Shown: in pieces, positions 50,204 through 63,600 of the stretch
Numbering within the stretch: the stretch's first letter is position 1
How the letters are laid out: each line of letters opens with the position of its first letter
Assembly: GCA_019321725.1 (NCBI GenBank)
Contig: CM033110.1
Span: 1,334,729-1,398,728 of the forward strand
Direction: 5' to 3'
DNA from: Paulownia fortunei
Taxonomy: Eukaryota > Streptophyta > Magnoliopsida > Lamiales > Paulowniaceae
Length of the DNA stretch: 64,000 nucleotides
Made by a program: the position numbers and the translations under genes
Notes under the pieces: model-generated
Databases searched by the model: none
What the model was told of the DNA's origin: nothing
The model's input: the letters and a program-made list of their open reading frames with translations, nothing else

Positions 50204-53152
50204 ATGGAGTTTGGGGATGAGTTGATAATAGAGAGCTACAAAATCCCATGGCTAATATGGATCCAACTTCTTGTTATGATTCTTCTTATTGTTCTCCTCT
50301 TTTTTGGGTTCACTGTCTTTGCTTCAGACCCCTCCACTAGCTCCTCTGCCGCCGTCGCCGCCGCCGCTTCGCAGCCAACTGGCCGCAACGCTGCCCCACC
50401 GACCCATCCCAACAACCCCACCTCTTCCAACAGAATAATTAAGGTTGGTTGGTTTACTCTCTTGGCCTTTTTGTCTGGTTTTTCATCATTATTATTATCT
50501 GTCTCCTGTAAACATTTCTTTTTTTTTTTTTTTTCCATAAGTGCAAAAAAACAGTCAAAAAGGAGAAAAAAAAAAACCCAAGAAAAATTTGTTCTTTAGC
50601 TCTTTACACGCATGTTTTTTTATCAGAGTTTAACTGCGGGAATTTGATAGTGGTAGAGCTTGTTCTTGTCGTGATTAGCTACGTGCTTTAAAGTTTAATT
50701 TGCTGAGCCTAAATAAAGTGCAATTAATTCTCCGTTTTCAAATTCTCTGTTTTTTGTTTCTGTCCTTTTGACTTTTTACTCTGTTTCATTATGTTGGAGC
50801 GCCGACTGTTCTATTTTCTGCCATTTTTTTTCTTTTTTAATTCTTGGTTAGCTGGAGGGTGGTTTTTTTTTTTTTTTGTGGGGTGGGGGGCGGGGGAGGG
50901 GGGAGAGGAAGGAGCGGGGTAGTTGATCATTGCTGTAATCGAAAGCATGACTTATTCTTTACTTACACACTGAGAAGGTAAAAGGGTGGAATTCTTGTCA
51001 AGTTTGAAGATGCAAATGTTGTGTTTTTTATTTTTGAGAATGCTTCAGCTAACCGCAAAAGCATTAGATTCTGAGTTTTTACTGTTTTGTCTTCTATAAT
51101 ATAAAGATTAAAGAGAAGGGTTGAGGACCGATTCACTCATCTGAGACACTTTTGCAATTTAGTTAGGTGAACTATTGGGAGGAGAATTCTGAGCCTTTCT
51201 GCATATTCCAGATTTCTAGTGATGAAAAGAAAATCTACTCCCATGGTCCCCAAAAAACATTGCTACTTGACTAGTCAATTTAACTATTTTTCTTAGTGCG
51301 GTAAGATTTGAAAACAAATTGCCAAAGAATCGATATGGTAAGATAATTAAAAGATTAAAGAGTTTGACTTCGGATTAGGAAAAGTAAGCAATTGTTTTGG
51401 GATGGAGGGAATATTATTTAATGATTGACTTCAAATGAAGGCATATTCATTTGATGCAAATGTGATTTCCTGAAATTTTGAAGAACTGAACATGATCTTA
51501 TGGTCAAATTCAGGATGTTTATTTCAAGTTATTTCTGTGATCTCTTTGGCCATCTGTGAATTTCTTGGAATTTGACTCTCTCATGATTTATGCTTCTTAA
51601 ATTTTCTAAAACTTCATTAATCTTGCTTAGATTATGTCAAATCTATCTTTTTGATTCTTTTCTGCCAACATTAACCTCATGTAGTGTTTCGAACATATTT
51701 TCTTGCATTCAGTTGAAATCACCCTTGTTGATCTAGAAATATGTTAACATGTTCAGATTTTGCAACTTTTAATTTACCCGTGGTAAAATAATGATCCCCA
51801 ACATCTTGGTGTGAATTTGGACAGAAGAAGATAAGGGATATTGAAATTTTACTGCTTTAGTTTGGGTTCCACAGATAAAAAGGAGCGGGAGCTTGGGGCT
51901 AGGGAAGGGGAAGAAAGACTATTATGCTTCTCAGGTTTACAAGGATATCAGGATTCTTTGGATGTATCCCATTATTGCACTGTCCCTGATGTGAAAAGTG
52001 CCAAACATGAAATAGGAAGAAATAAAAATAAAAATAAAAATCATTAAGTTGCTAAAATGAAAAATCTAGTTACCTTAACCTATTTGGAAAGTTTTGTTTA
52101 GTGCTATGCCACTATAAGACAACCTTGTCCACTACTTAAACAGTTGATCATATAGATTATGATTTTAATCCCTTGGTTTCTGGTACTGTACTTATCTGGT
52201 TGTGTCAGTATTTGTTGTTTTGTGGTCAGCACAAGCGTATATTTCTTCTTATTTAATGGCTATTTTAAGCCTTAGAGATTCTTTGTTTGTTATAATCATA
52301 TCATTAGCTCCATTGGAGTGGATCTTGGCTGTAAAATAACATATCATTGTGGAGAAGCAATCTTGTGAATGTTCGTGGGAGTTTCTTATTATGTCAGAGG
52401 GCACCGTATGACTGTCAATTTGAAATAACTGATTTCGACTTGAGGATTACAAAGTTCTAGCACTTATTTAAAGTACTTAGTAATTATATCCAGTATCTGG
52501 TGTTTGTTATTTTTTATATCAAATCCTCCCTATAGAAGTGACTTTAAGATTCTTCCTGTGCTTAGTTGTTCTTTCTAGTATTGGAAAATTAAGAGATAAT
52601 ATATATATACACACACACACATATACATATTGTATTTGATTTGGTCTTGTCCCTGAGATATTTAATCTATTAGAAACCATTGATTTTGAAGTTTTACCTA
52701 AGTTGAAGCCTAAAGCCCTCAATGTTAGAAAAGAGAACCAACAAAAAATTAGTCGGTCTCACATTAGTGGCTACGGTAGATTCAACCATGATTCATCTTA
52801 TGGATGAATGCAATATATCATTTCTGTTATCTGAATATGTTCTTGATAAGTAGATATGAGGTCTGGGTAGGCATCCAGTTTTGTTTATTAGCCCATGTTT
52901 AACTTTTCGTCCTGGCAGGTGGAAGACCAGAGGGCTAGGAGGGATGCAGGAACTAGTGGAGGGTCGATTAGAGAAGACGACCAGATTGGAGAGGAATCTT
53001 CTCTAAAGGATTCCATGTTTTTGAGTGTTATCCGACATCCAAACCACCCTTGCAACTATATTGGGCTAGTGAAACAAGCGCTTCTTAAGTGTTTCGGCTT
53101 AGGTTCTAGCTCTGAGAGCTCCAGCAACTGTCAACATGAGAAACACGAATAA
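50204..53152 (+). CDS. Small single-pass membrane protein, unknown function
   Basis: Exons 50204-50443 and 52919-53152 join in phase 0 across a 2.5-kb GT-AG intron to give 157 residues. Residues 1-13 are acidic, then IPWLIWIQLLVMILLIVLLF (14-33) opens a single hydrophobic helix ending near residue 40. An Ala/Ser/Pro-rich linker (41-80) leads to exon 2, which is polar and acidic and ends with HPCNYIGLVKQALLKCFGL and a Ser-rich tail. The EFGDELxIESYxIPWLIWIQ opening looks like a conserved plant-specific family I have seen only as uncharacterised. No signal-peptide cleavage site is evident, so a signal-anchor is likely; the compartment is unknown. The ATG at 50204 is preceded by a leader starting around 49980. 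The intron has a G-rich tract at 50880-50925. It converges with the gene at 54434-57811. Confidence 0.8.
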
Positions 53153-54433
53153 TGTATGCTCGTTTCATCACACCCTCTCTTTTTCAAACACACAGACAAC
53201 ACACATGCACGGAAGAGAGGAATTTATTGTGTAAAAGATTTGATGAAGAGGGAATGAAATTACTGAATTCTAAAGAGCTTCTATGCATTCATTTGATGTG
53301 AGTAAGAAGATTCATTCAGTTTGATGAACAGGTACATGTTTTGTAGTCTTTTGAGACGATGATTGGACGAAGAGTGCAAAATTCAGGGTTGAAATGGTGG
53401 ATGGTAGCAAAGGGCTAGTTCTTCAACCTTCTGTGAATTACTAACTTGCAATATATGTAGATATTAATCTGCTCGATTGTTTCTAAGTGTAACTTAGTCC
53501 ACTAACAATAACAAGCTCCTATTCTTTCACTTAGTTGAGCAGTTTAATTCCTTTTTCTTTTCTTTTCTTTTGTGGTTATTGCTTCTGTTCCTTCCACCCC
53601 CACCCCCCAGCCACCCCACCCTTTTGTGTTTTCAATATTTGAGTTTATGTACTATTGCAAAGGATGAGGATAAATTATAAAATCTATCATTAAAGTTTAT
53701 TTTAATTATAATTCAATTATCTTTCGAAATTATAAAATACCTTAAGATATTATGAATATCCTAAAGTTTGTTTTTATTTTATAAATACCTCTTTCAATAA
53801 GTTCAATTTATAAAATAAAAACAAATGTGAATGAGGTATAACCTCAAAATATGGTATTTTTCAGCCATACTGTGTAATTGAACTAGGTTGTTCATTGAAG
53901 TCATCTCTAGTATAATCAACCAGTGCTGCTTTCCATAACCCTCAGAAATCAGACCCGAAACTAAGACACCAACCAAACCCTATCCCTAAATTCCATAAAG
54001 CCTTTGCTTCCCTATGTTCAATTATCAGTTCTCCTCTACAGGTGCAGAATTTAAAGAAAATAAGCACATAACAGAAACAAAAACGATATCTGCAGAAGAA
54101 CTCATCAGTGTCCTTTGGACAGAAAAATCTTCAACAGCTGTTAAACGACATGACTAATGTGTTTGTGATCCTTGACTAGCAACAAAACCAATACATACTG
54201 TTGGCAGCTGGCACACAAAGATCAAACGTAAATACATGCATGACTAAGAATGAGAAATAAAAGTTGCCTATTGCGCTTGCCTCCTCTGTTGAGGTCCGCA
54301 GACTTCCTCATCCTAACACTTCCTAAGAGATTTGCAGCAAAGATTTATATTTGAAATCAAATGTTCAACACCAAAGCATGTACAAAGGTGGAAGGATTCA
54401 ATATTCATCCTAGCACATGAACTGGAATTTGCA
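53153..54433. other. 3' flanks of two convergent genes
   Basis: 53153-53560 is likely the 3' UTR of the 157-residue protein gene, and 54000-54433 the 3' UTR of the minus-strand plastid protein gene. A C-run lies at 53596-53612. Nothing else recognised. Confidence 0.5.
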
Positions 54434-57400
54434 TTATGCCTTCGCTCGAGAAGTCAAGTAGTTCAGGAGAATTTTAGAATATCGGGTTAGAGTGAAAAAC
54501 ATTTGCAGGACTGCACGACCTTTAACAATTCCCTCCCTCATGCCCCGTGCAGTTCTAGCTAGAACTGGCCCGGCTATCTGGGGTTTTGTTGGGGCCACCT
54601 CCTGCACAGATACTATTTAAGTAAAGATTAAGCGAAACTCATCACTCCAAATCATGTTCAGAAGAAAAATAAAAATAGTAAAGCTAAATTATTTTAAAAA
54701 CCTATTGGATTCATGTTTGTCAACCGTCTCAATCTTTCTTCTGCCAAGCGAACAGCTCGAGTTGAACTCCTAACTCCTTGTGTTATTTCTTGGCTGTAAA
54801 CGGAAGGAAATAAGTCTGTATTAATGTTAAACATAGAGGACTTAACAGTTAGAGAAGCTCGATGTATAATACTAACCCAAGGTCCCTGAGCTCCATTGTT
54901 AAGTCACTAATCTCCATCCCAGATAATCGAACAGCAGCCATCGTGTCAGGTAGCTCCTCCCTTGTGGCATCCATTAGCTTCTCCAGTGACTCTGCAGCTC
55001 TCTTGAAGGCCTTCAATGAACCATATGACTATTAATCATCAGGAAATATATGGAGGAAATAAAAACGAAATGTCATGTCATGCCACGTACAGTTGTATTT
55101 TTATATAATCTCAGTGGTTGTATTTTTTATACTTTAACATCTTATTCCATGTTATTTGCAAATAATAATTGCATTTTTTCAACCATTCCCTGAAAATAAA
55201 TATTTGAATCCTCTATTTTATCTGGGAACTGTAAGTAGCTCTTACATAATCAGTTATATGTTAAACAAACTTTTGATAAAATTAACTTGTACAATTGATG
55301 AGAAATCTCATTATCTCCCAATTATAATTGGTGCCATCAGTTGCAGCTAGCACAGTTGCCTCGAACTTATAACTTAGTGAAAATTCTACAGAATAGCAAG
55401 GGGGATAAAGGATCACAAACCAGAAGAGTTGGAATTGCCGAGCAAAAGAGCCATGTTGCAGAAATTGCTGCCTGTAAATGGACACCAAAGTTAGTACCAC
55501 ACTAAAAATCTTTACACTTTGAAATGTCTCCATTTCTAACCATTTATATTATAAATGATGAAGAAGAAGGAAGCTAAACTTCCATAGAAGAACTAAAATT
55601 TTGTAGATTGATGCAACTAAAACGAAATATCAACAGATAACACCAAAAAATGCAACTTTGAACTTGGCATGTTCTGTTGTCCATTATATATTGCATCAAG
55701 AAGACGAGGACAAATTGGTTGAAGAAAAGAATACAAAACCATTCTCCTTGTGTAAATTCCAAAAGAAGCAAAAACAAAGAAATCACCCAACTTTATAGAT
55801 CAACACAACTGTTTGTAAATCTAGTGGCACATGAAAAAAATACTAAATCATTTGTACAGGTCAACCAAAAGAACTGGCTTTTAGATTCTTGCCAACCAAA
55901 AGAAAAGTAGAAAATGAGAGAACATTCATTTTATCAGCATGAACAATCATAAATATTTCTTTTTCTTTTGTTTTACCAAAAATATGATATTTTGAATTCG
56001 TAAATACTTCCTATGTCTTTTACCCATTTATATTTAGAGAATGTCAAATAACGTCTCTTCACCTTTACTTAGATCTCTAAAAAGAAAGAAGAAAATTAGA
56101 AATTACAAGAATAATTGTTCTTCTACCATCTTTTTCTTTTAAAGAAATAGAGGAAAAGGTAAAGATTAAAATAAAAAGAGATAGATACTGATGCCCAGAT
56201 TACCCTCAAATAATTTATATTTTACTAGTAGTAAAATCCAAAACAATCACTAAAGCTTTCAAAAAATGATTTCCTACAAGACCCAATAATTGTTTTCTCT
56301 AGAAAATTATATGTATTAATGAAACTAAAGTACTATTTAGCTTGATGACTGTATTTGACATTCAAGTGATCATAGAGACTTAAACTGAATTCAGTTGAAA
56401 TAGATGGAAATGTAGACAAATGTGTTTGGTTTCTAAGAAACATGCGCAAAATTATTTAAAACAAACATTATCTCATATCTTTTGTCATGATATTGAACAT
56501 ATTTGAAAATTTCAGAACTTAAATAGGATCTCCATTTCTTTCAGTTTCTTCCTCTTCCCTTATTTTCCTTTCCACAACCTATATCCAAGGAATTAATTCA
56601 GTCTTAAGGCATATGAGTGGGAAGGCCTAGGCCTATATTTAATCATCAAGTCCTTTCAGATATTGGAGAAACATCAAAACTACAACATGAACATGCACAA
56701 AATATTAAGCAATAGTTTACTTCATAAAGCAAGAATATAGCCTTTAACATCAGCTATGGATGATTTCTATTTGCAATTACAGATATAACTTAATCAATTC
56801 TGCAGATAGCCAGTAAAATATTTTGAGTTGCCTATTATCATCAGTTCTTATAGCTAATAGGGTGTCACCTGCTGAATTACAAATTGTCTATTGGTTTTCA
56901 TATTTCCTACGTATGGATAGTTACGTAATGATATAAACCATTTTCCGTATCTTTAAAGTTTCGATTTTATCTTTCTTTACTATTAACTGAAATCCAAAAA
57001 TTGCCTTCAGCTGGAACAAGAAAGGAGAGAAATCATTTCTCTTTCTTTCCCTTTCTCCTTTCTCCTTTCTCCTTTCTCCTTTCTTCTTTCTCCTTTCTCC
57101 TTTCTCCTTTCTCCTCACCACATCAAGAACCTAAAGTCCTCAATTGTTTGGCAAGGCAAGAAGTAAGAACTATAATGTGTGTGAATTCGATATAAATCAA
57201 AATTTGAATGCGCGAATCTACCAGGGGAACTAATTCTAGTATCATATTTGGACCAATTAAATATAGTCATTAAGTATTAAATTTGTATATTAGCACAACT
57301 GAATAATGCAGCAAGCAATCTCAAATTCAAATTCAAATGCAAATGAAGCATTATTGCATTACCGCTCAACCAATTTATAACAGCCTAACAGTTCATTTGA

Positions 57401-57811
57401 GAAAAACCATAAAAAAGGCACGTTAATATTCTGGTGTAAAACCAAATTCAACTGAATAATTCAAGTAAAAATAATCGAAAAGAATCTCAATTGAGCTAGC
57501 ATTCAGAGAGAGAGAGAGAGAGAGTGTACGGCGCAGGCGAAGAAACTGAGAAAGTGAATGTGGCGGTGAGTGAGGGTCCACTGAGAGGGGTGAAGCGCAG
57601 AGGAGGATCCGATGGTGGAGGTGAGTTGAGAGGAAGCCGACGGCTCTACTGACGCATTCTCGACCGATTGAAGAGTGAAAGAAGCGAAATGGCGGCGGGT
57701 GGGTAGCCGGAGACTCAACCGGCGGCGAGAAGAAACGACAGCGCCGTTTCCTTCACAGTTGCAATTGACCACTGCAGGGTTCGAAACCTGCAACCTCAAC
57801 GCATTCAACAT
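54434..57811 (-). CDS. Predicted plastid membrane protein, unknown function
   Basis: Five exons join in phase: 57811-57530, 55471-55421, 55010-54877, 54793-54702, 54612-54434, encoding 245 residues. The N terminus is Arg/Ser-rich with few acids (RRRLSLRLPTRRHFASF), a likely plastid transit peptide. A hydrophobic stretch crosses the exon 1/2 junction (HFLSFFACA-AAISATWLFCSAIPTLL, about residues 85-111). A helical, charged region follows: FKRAAESLEKLMDATREELP, then MEISDLTMELRDLGQEITQG and VRSSTRAVRLAEERL, resembling DUF948-type coiled segments. The C terminus has PVLARTARGMREGIVKGRAV and ends SRAKA. Exon 5 was placed at 54612 because the nearer AG at 54603-54602 breaks the frame; that acceptor is the weakest call. 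The promoter side carries a G-quadruplex motif. I do not recognise a function. Confidence 0.8.
57051..57116. repeat. (TTTCTCC)n minisatellite in intron 1 of the plastid protein gene
   Basis: About nine heptamer units of pyrimidines on the plus strand, with small variants. On the transcribed strand of the gene this is a purine tract (GGAGAAA). Confidence 0.85.
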
Positions 57812-57882
57812 CTCCAACCAAGAGTACTATATATATGAATTATATATATACGTATATTGCTTGTATATATATATCCGTCTTT

Positions 57883-57931
57883 GGGGCCGGGGGCGGGGAT
57901 GCTGGGGGTTGGGGGTTGGGGCTTTGTGCGG
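57883..57931 (+). promoter_or_regulatory. G-quadruplex-prone tract upstream of the plastid protein gene
   Basis: Five runs of four or more G occur within 49 bases (GGGGCCGGGGGCGGGG, then GGGGGTTGGGGGTTGGGG), about 75-120 bases upstream of the start codon of the minus-strand gene. This is a strong G4 motif in an otherwise AT-rich promoter that also has (TA)n runs at 57829-57875. Confidence 0.6.
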
Positions 57932-60624
57932 TCGGTCAGTCCTCGCAATCTCCGAACATTGTCACTGTGTCAGTGTTACAAAGGGAGTGCTGCCTTTTAA
58001 ATCAGGTGTCACACTATGAAGATATACATCTAGAGAGAGACCCAGAATATACATCTGTATATATATATAACGAGAATATATATATATATATACTGATATA
58101 ACCTATCTATTTTAAAAAAAAAACTATGCTATCATTAAAATAACGAAATTAACTTTTAACTATTATTTTTTTAAATAAAATATTATAAAAAGATATAAAA
58201 CTTTAAAATTTCGTACACATTAAAACTACACTCATAAAAATAGAACTTGGGTATTATAGAAAAAATCAAAATTTAATAAGTTCATACAATAATAAGAATT
58301 AATTATACTTATCTCCCTCTTGAAATAGTTATAAAATCAATCTTTTCCATCTTCTTTCATAGTTATGAGAATATCTTCTTTAAGTTTATCAGGTTTATCA
58401 ATTTTTTTCTATCATCGAAATTTTAAACGGAAAATGATGATATCAGTAAAAAAAAATTATTTTGCTTCTGACCTAATTATACTTATATTTTACTTATCAA
58501 AATATTCTTGTAAGACTTGAAACTTAAAGGTGGTCTAAATATAATTATTGTATTGATCAAAAGAAAAAAAAATGTAAGAAAACATTGATCTAAAAATATG
58601 AGCTTTGAAAAAATAATCAATTGATTTAAGGCCAAAATATTAGTATTAGTGGCTATTTTTTGACTCTCCCAAGTATATAGTAGATTAACAATCATTCTTG
58701 CATTTGTCAAGTTATTCATGTATCTAAAAAAAATAGATTTAATTTTATATATAAAAATAATTAAAAAAATTCTTTCTGTATTTCTTTTCTTTTCCTCTCA
58801 TTTTTTTTTTTCTTCTGCTTTTTTTCTCTCAATTCTTTTTTTTGTTCCAATCATTAAGAGAGAGAAGGATGAGGTGATAATAGTTGTGAGGGGAGGGAGC
58901 CAATGGAGAGATACGAGGGAGGAGGGGATTAGAGGTGGAGAAAGGGAGGAAAGAGTCGATTAAAGGTTCCTTAAGACATTTTTAAAATTGATTCAAAATA
59001 ATAAAACTTAGGCATACTTAATTTTAAAATTCAATCACTTTCCGTATAATGAAGAATTGGGAACGACATTTGGATTTAAGATAATTGAAATTTTTAGGAC
59101 ATTAAAATTTAATTATAAATATATTATAAATACATTCCTTCAACTATATGCATCCCTCCTAAATATATGGACATAACTAAGAGTCTTAAGACACCTAGGG
59201 TTAGAATGAAAACTCGACATCTTTTATTATCTTTTTATTTTTATTTGATGGCAAAATAGTCATAAATTCAAACAACAGAAAAAGCATAGGTAGGATATTT
59301 TTATAATTATGACAGAGGAAAGGGAGGAGTTGGTAATTTAGTTAATAATATAAAGGAAATAATAATATATTTTTAGCTGGTATGTTATTTGATTATATGT
59401 ATGAAATAATAATTTTTTATTTATATCAACAGTATGTCTGTACTCTAAATTTGAAAAATGATTCCAAGCCCATTTCTTGTGCAAAGATGCCGGATCAAAT
59501 TAAAGTGGTTTGGAGGGTAAAATTTGTATTGATTTCTCCGAAGGTTTTGCTCATTTTCAGTCTCAACTACTAATCCAACCATAATACCATTGTAATTTTA
59601 CTTAAGACTCTAAAATTATACAGAGAACATTATTCAATACAAAGAACTAAACATAGTACAAAGAAGTTGTATTCTTGAGATTTACTTATTTTCACGTTAT
59701 TGTTGTACATCTAGTCTACAAAACAAACATGACCTTAAACCATCAAAAGTATCGCATACATTTGAGCATTGAATCTATACCATGTTAATTACCATACACT
59801 CGATATCTAAAGACAATAATATATTCACTAAACTTTAAAAATAATAAATAGCATGAAATTTCTTGTGTCGAATATTTTGACTCGCAGAGGCGATGTTTGG
59901 TTTGTATTTAGGAGTGATTAGGGAAAGATGTATTGAGGAAAGAAATTGAAATGAAAATAATATTTAATTTATAATTTTAGTAGAGACAAATTCTATTACA
60001 TATCTCATTTCTTGTAAGATTTTATTGGTTAACGATGTCACAAGCTTTTTAATATATGTTTTATTTTTGAATATAAGAAAAAAAAATAATATAAAATTAA
60101 AAAATTTAATATTATTTTATATTTTATAATAGATCCCATTTTATTTGACAGAAGAATAAATTGTATTGAAAAAGCGTGTAAAACAAACATTTTGATTAGG
60201 AAAAGAATTGGAGAAATTACAAATTCTAACCATAACCTAAGAGTGAGTGAGAGTGTGTGTGTATGTGTGTATGTGTGAGAGAGAGAGACTTGAAAAGATT
60301 TCCTTTTCCATAATTCCATTTCCACCTCATATATTTACAAAATAATGCCCCCTCAACTTTGGCTACAAAATTCATAAACCCAAAAGGATCCCATCAAGTT
60401 TATTTTCACATTTGCACACCCATATATATACACTAGCATATAGCTTATAACATATCATAGCACCTAACAAATAGAAGTCCTAATAATATTCTTTCCCTTT
60501 TTCCTGTTTCTTCCCCATTTAATTTACTTTTGAGGTATTTCTATATAATCAACTACTAATCTAAGTCTAAATAACCAAACAGATTGCGTCGGACAAACCA
60601 AAAGAGAGATCCTGCAGGAAGACT
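57932..60624. other. Intergenic region between plastid protein gene and RKP
   Basis: AT-rich without recognised genes. It holds (TA)n near 58075-58095, a purine-rich tract at 58855-58965, and (GT/GA)n near 60240-60290. The last ~150 bases are likely RKP 3' UTR. Confidence 0.55.
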
Positions 60625-63600
60625 TCATGCAGCATTTGCATCTTGCCTGACGACTTCCACAACCGTCGCGTTGCAAAAGAAGCATCTTTGGCAATTAAGG
60701 AGGTGCCTGGATATGCAACTATAGCAGGAAATATGGGAACAAGGTGTAAAACGGGCGTCTGCTCTGTTTGTGTAGCATATGCAGCATACGCCATCATCAC
60801 TTTCAGATTCTCCCCCTCGCATCCTCTTCTCAATTGCTTGCAACTCCGTCTGACAGATCAAGAGGCTTGAGAATTTCTCTAGCTTTGTCAATTGATCATT
60901 GTAATCTTCCCCTTGATGGAGCCCACCTGGTAAAATATGAGGACAACTATTATCAGGAATCGGTGGAACATTTTCTAGATACCAAGTTACTAGTCGTGTG
61001 CAGCAAAGAACAAAAAGGTAAAACTAATGTAATATAAGATATGTCCAAAGATGTGCGAAAAAGGTAGACATTAACACATAGTTGATACAAACCCAATTGT
61101 ACTCGAGGAGATATTGAAATCCATATAGAATGGTATCAGCGCAGTCCATGCTAGCAAAGAGTGCAACAATATCATTCTGATCCCCATCATTTGTCTCTCT
61201 GCTAGCATCCAACAAATTTAGAATGATGCCTGCAAGTGGTGCTAAAATCATGCCGCTGTTGACCTTTTCAGAGGAATGACCTGGTCGTCTAAGTGATCTG
61301 CCAATTAGAAGGCAACCAAATGAAACAAGAGTAAAGATGAAACTTAGCAGCAAATGCCATCAATAGCATCAAATGCTGGGAGCCTACCAGTTCTTAATAG
61401 ATTAACAAACTAAGACAAAATACATGAATGAAATACAAATACGACAGCACAGTTTCCCAAAAATTTGAGAACCAGTAGGCAATCACCTCTCACCAGCACC
61501 GGAAGAATATTGAGCCTATGTAGTTTTACAAACATGTTAAATAAATAGATCGATCAAAAAATTATCTACATAAACCCCCTCAAGAAAGTGCAACAAGGAA
61601 CATGGATGTCCTATTGCTATTCTTCAAGAAAGGGAAGAAATAACATAATTCTCTGAAAAGAGATGCTTTTTTGATAGTGACCGATATTCATCATTGAAAC
61701 CAAACCATTATGATGTAGCAAAAGGAAACTTTGTACTAGAATAAAGTGCGATAGACATTATATTAACACATACTTACAGGTCAAAAATTTCTGGATCAAT
61801 TGCACCAATTAAGTGGGTCAATATGAAGACAATCAACTCAGCCAGCCTTCTTAGATTTGTATCCATTCCTAATACAAAAGCTTGAGGTATCTCCCGTGTA
61901 CAAAATTCTAATACCCTTGCAAGGTTGCAGGAGAGGTCAAATATTACACTGCATTTCCTTTGCTGGAAGTCCATCAACTGCAAATGATATGTCAATCAAT
62001 TTCAATTTATACATAACAAGAAAGAAAACAAATAATGTTTCCCACGGACCAATGGAATATACCTTGTAATTTTCTTGCATTTCCCGAATTGAAACAGAGA
62101 ATTCAGTCATGGCCCAGCTTAGAGTATTAAATAAGCGATTGAGAAAAGCTGAGAATAATTCTTCATCACTAATGCAAGCTTCCCGCAACAGTTTCTTAGA
62201 ATTAGAGGTCCAAAACAACAGAAGCATATTTAATACAAGAGATAGCAAAATGTAGAAGCAACAAGTGAGCATCGGATTAGTAGCTACAAAGCAAAGCTTC
62301 GTTGTTACCTGAAATAGGACAGATGAGGACGATGACTCTCCACGTTTTGAAAACCCAAAACCAGAACCCTTGCATAACCTAAGAAGTATATTGGTTACAG
62401 GAATCCATGATCTATTATCAAACGCAGACAATAAAGCTTTTGGCATCCTTTGTGTTGCTGCTTCATTGCATTCAAAAGCAGCCAAAAACTCCTTGTCCTG
62501 TACCAACACAGATATAGACTGGAGAAGAAGATCCCTTAACTCAGCACTAGATATCCTTGGATCATTGAAGTGGGTAACGACAAAAGTGACCTGGTCAAAA
62601 AGAAATTCATTATTTACAGAGACAATTCAACACCTTTTCATGCTGTGGTTTTTGGGGACAATAAGCTCCTTGTTAGCTGTTGATCTCAGGATTCCAATTT
62701 CCAAATAGATTTAATAGTTTGAACTTTGATTAAGCAAATTTAAACCAGTATAAAACCAGCATAAAGAAGAGCAGACAAGATGCTTAAAGTTGAAGAAATT
62801 TGAAAAATGAAAACAAAAAATCATCTGCTCATTCTACAATCCCTGTGACCTCCATATTCAGGTTAGTTCAAAATTAGGCCAGCAACAGACAATATGTCAT
62901 TCAGGTGGATAGTTTAGACACAAAGAGTATCTTTTATCAACAAAATCGTCAAAAATGCATCTTACTCTGCATCATATCAGTCTGAATAATATAATTAGCT
63001 GGCTAACAACTGATTTTATATAAGTAAAAGATCTCTTGTGATTACTAATGCTAAAAGATTAACTTCAATGTATGACCCAAATTAATATACTGACTAACAA
63101 ATGGTCGTTTTCAGGATAATCTCTTATCTCCTTACATGTGAGTGTTCTCTCCATGTGCACTGTTAACTGGTGGAAGTTAATATGGTGCGCCACCTTTTTG
63201 GGACAAATCATCCATCTTTTGTTTATGGACCCAAGTATAATGTTCATATAAATGTCCTTTACACCCTCTTTGCCAGAACATCATCGCCCACAATCTTTTG
63301 CCAATCCATAATACCATTACTAGTTGTTTCCATAAGCACTATAAAACTTTAATAACTCCTCTCAAGAAGATCTTAATAGCCATGAAAACCAACTTTACAA
63401 CCTCCAATAATCTGTGGGCAATAGAGGAAAAACTCTTTGGGGCATGGGAATGAAAATCTCCATTAGGATAAAAAAATCAAGCCGCAAAATTTGGTCACCT
63501 CTTCCCAATCCTTTTTCCTCTCACTATCATATATTTGCATTCCTTTTGGTTTTCCACTTCCAAGAAACCACTACATGGAAAGTGGAAAGAAGAGATTTTA

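Noticed and set aside
51841..52047. Extra coding exon in the 2.5-kb intron of the 157-residue protein
   Set aside because: The two flanking exons already join in phase and the frame lacks convincing splice sites and similarity.
60567..61037. Open frames overlapping the RKP RING exon on other frames and strand
   Set aside because: The RING frame with its ordered Cys/His residues explains the conservation; the others are shadows.
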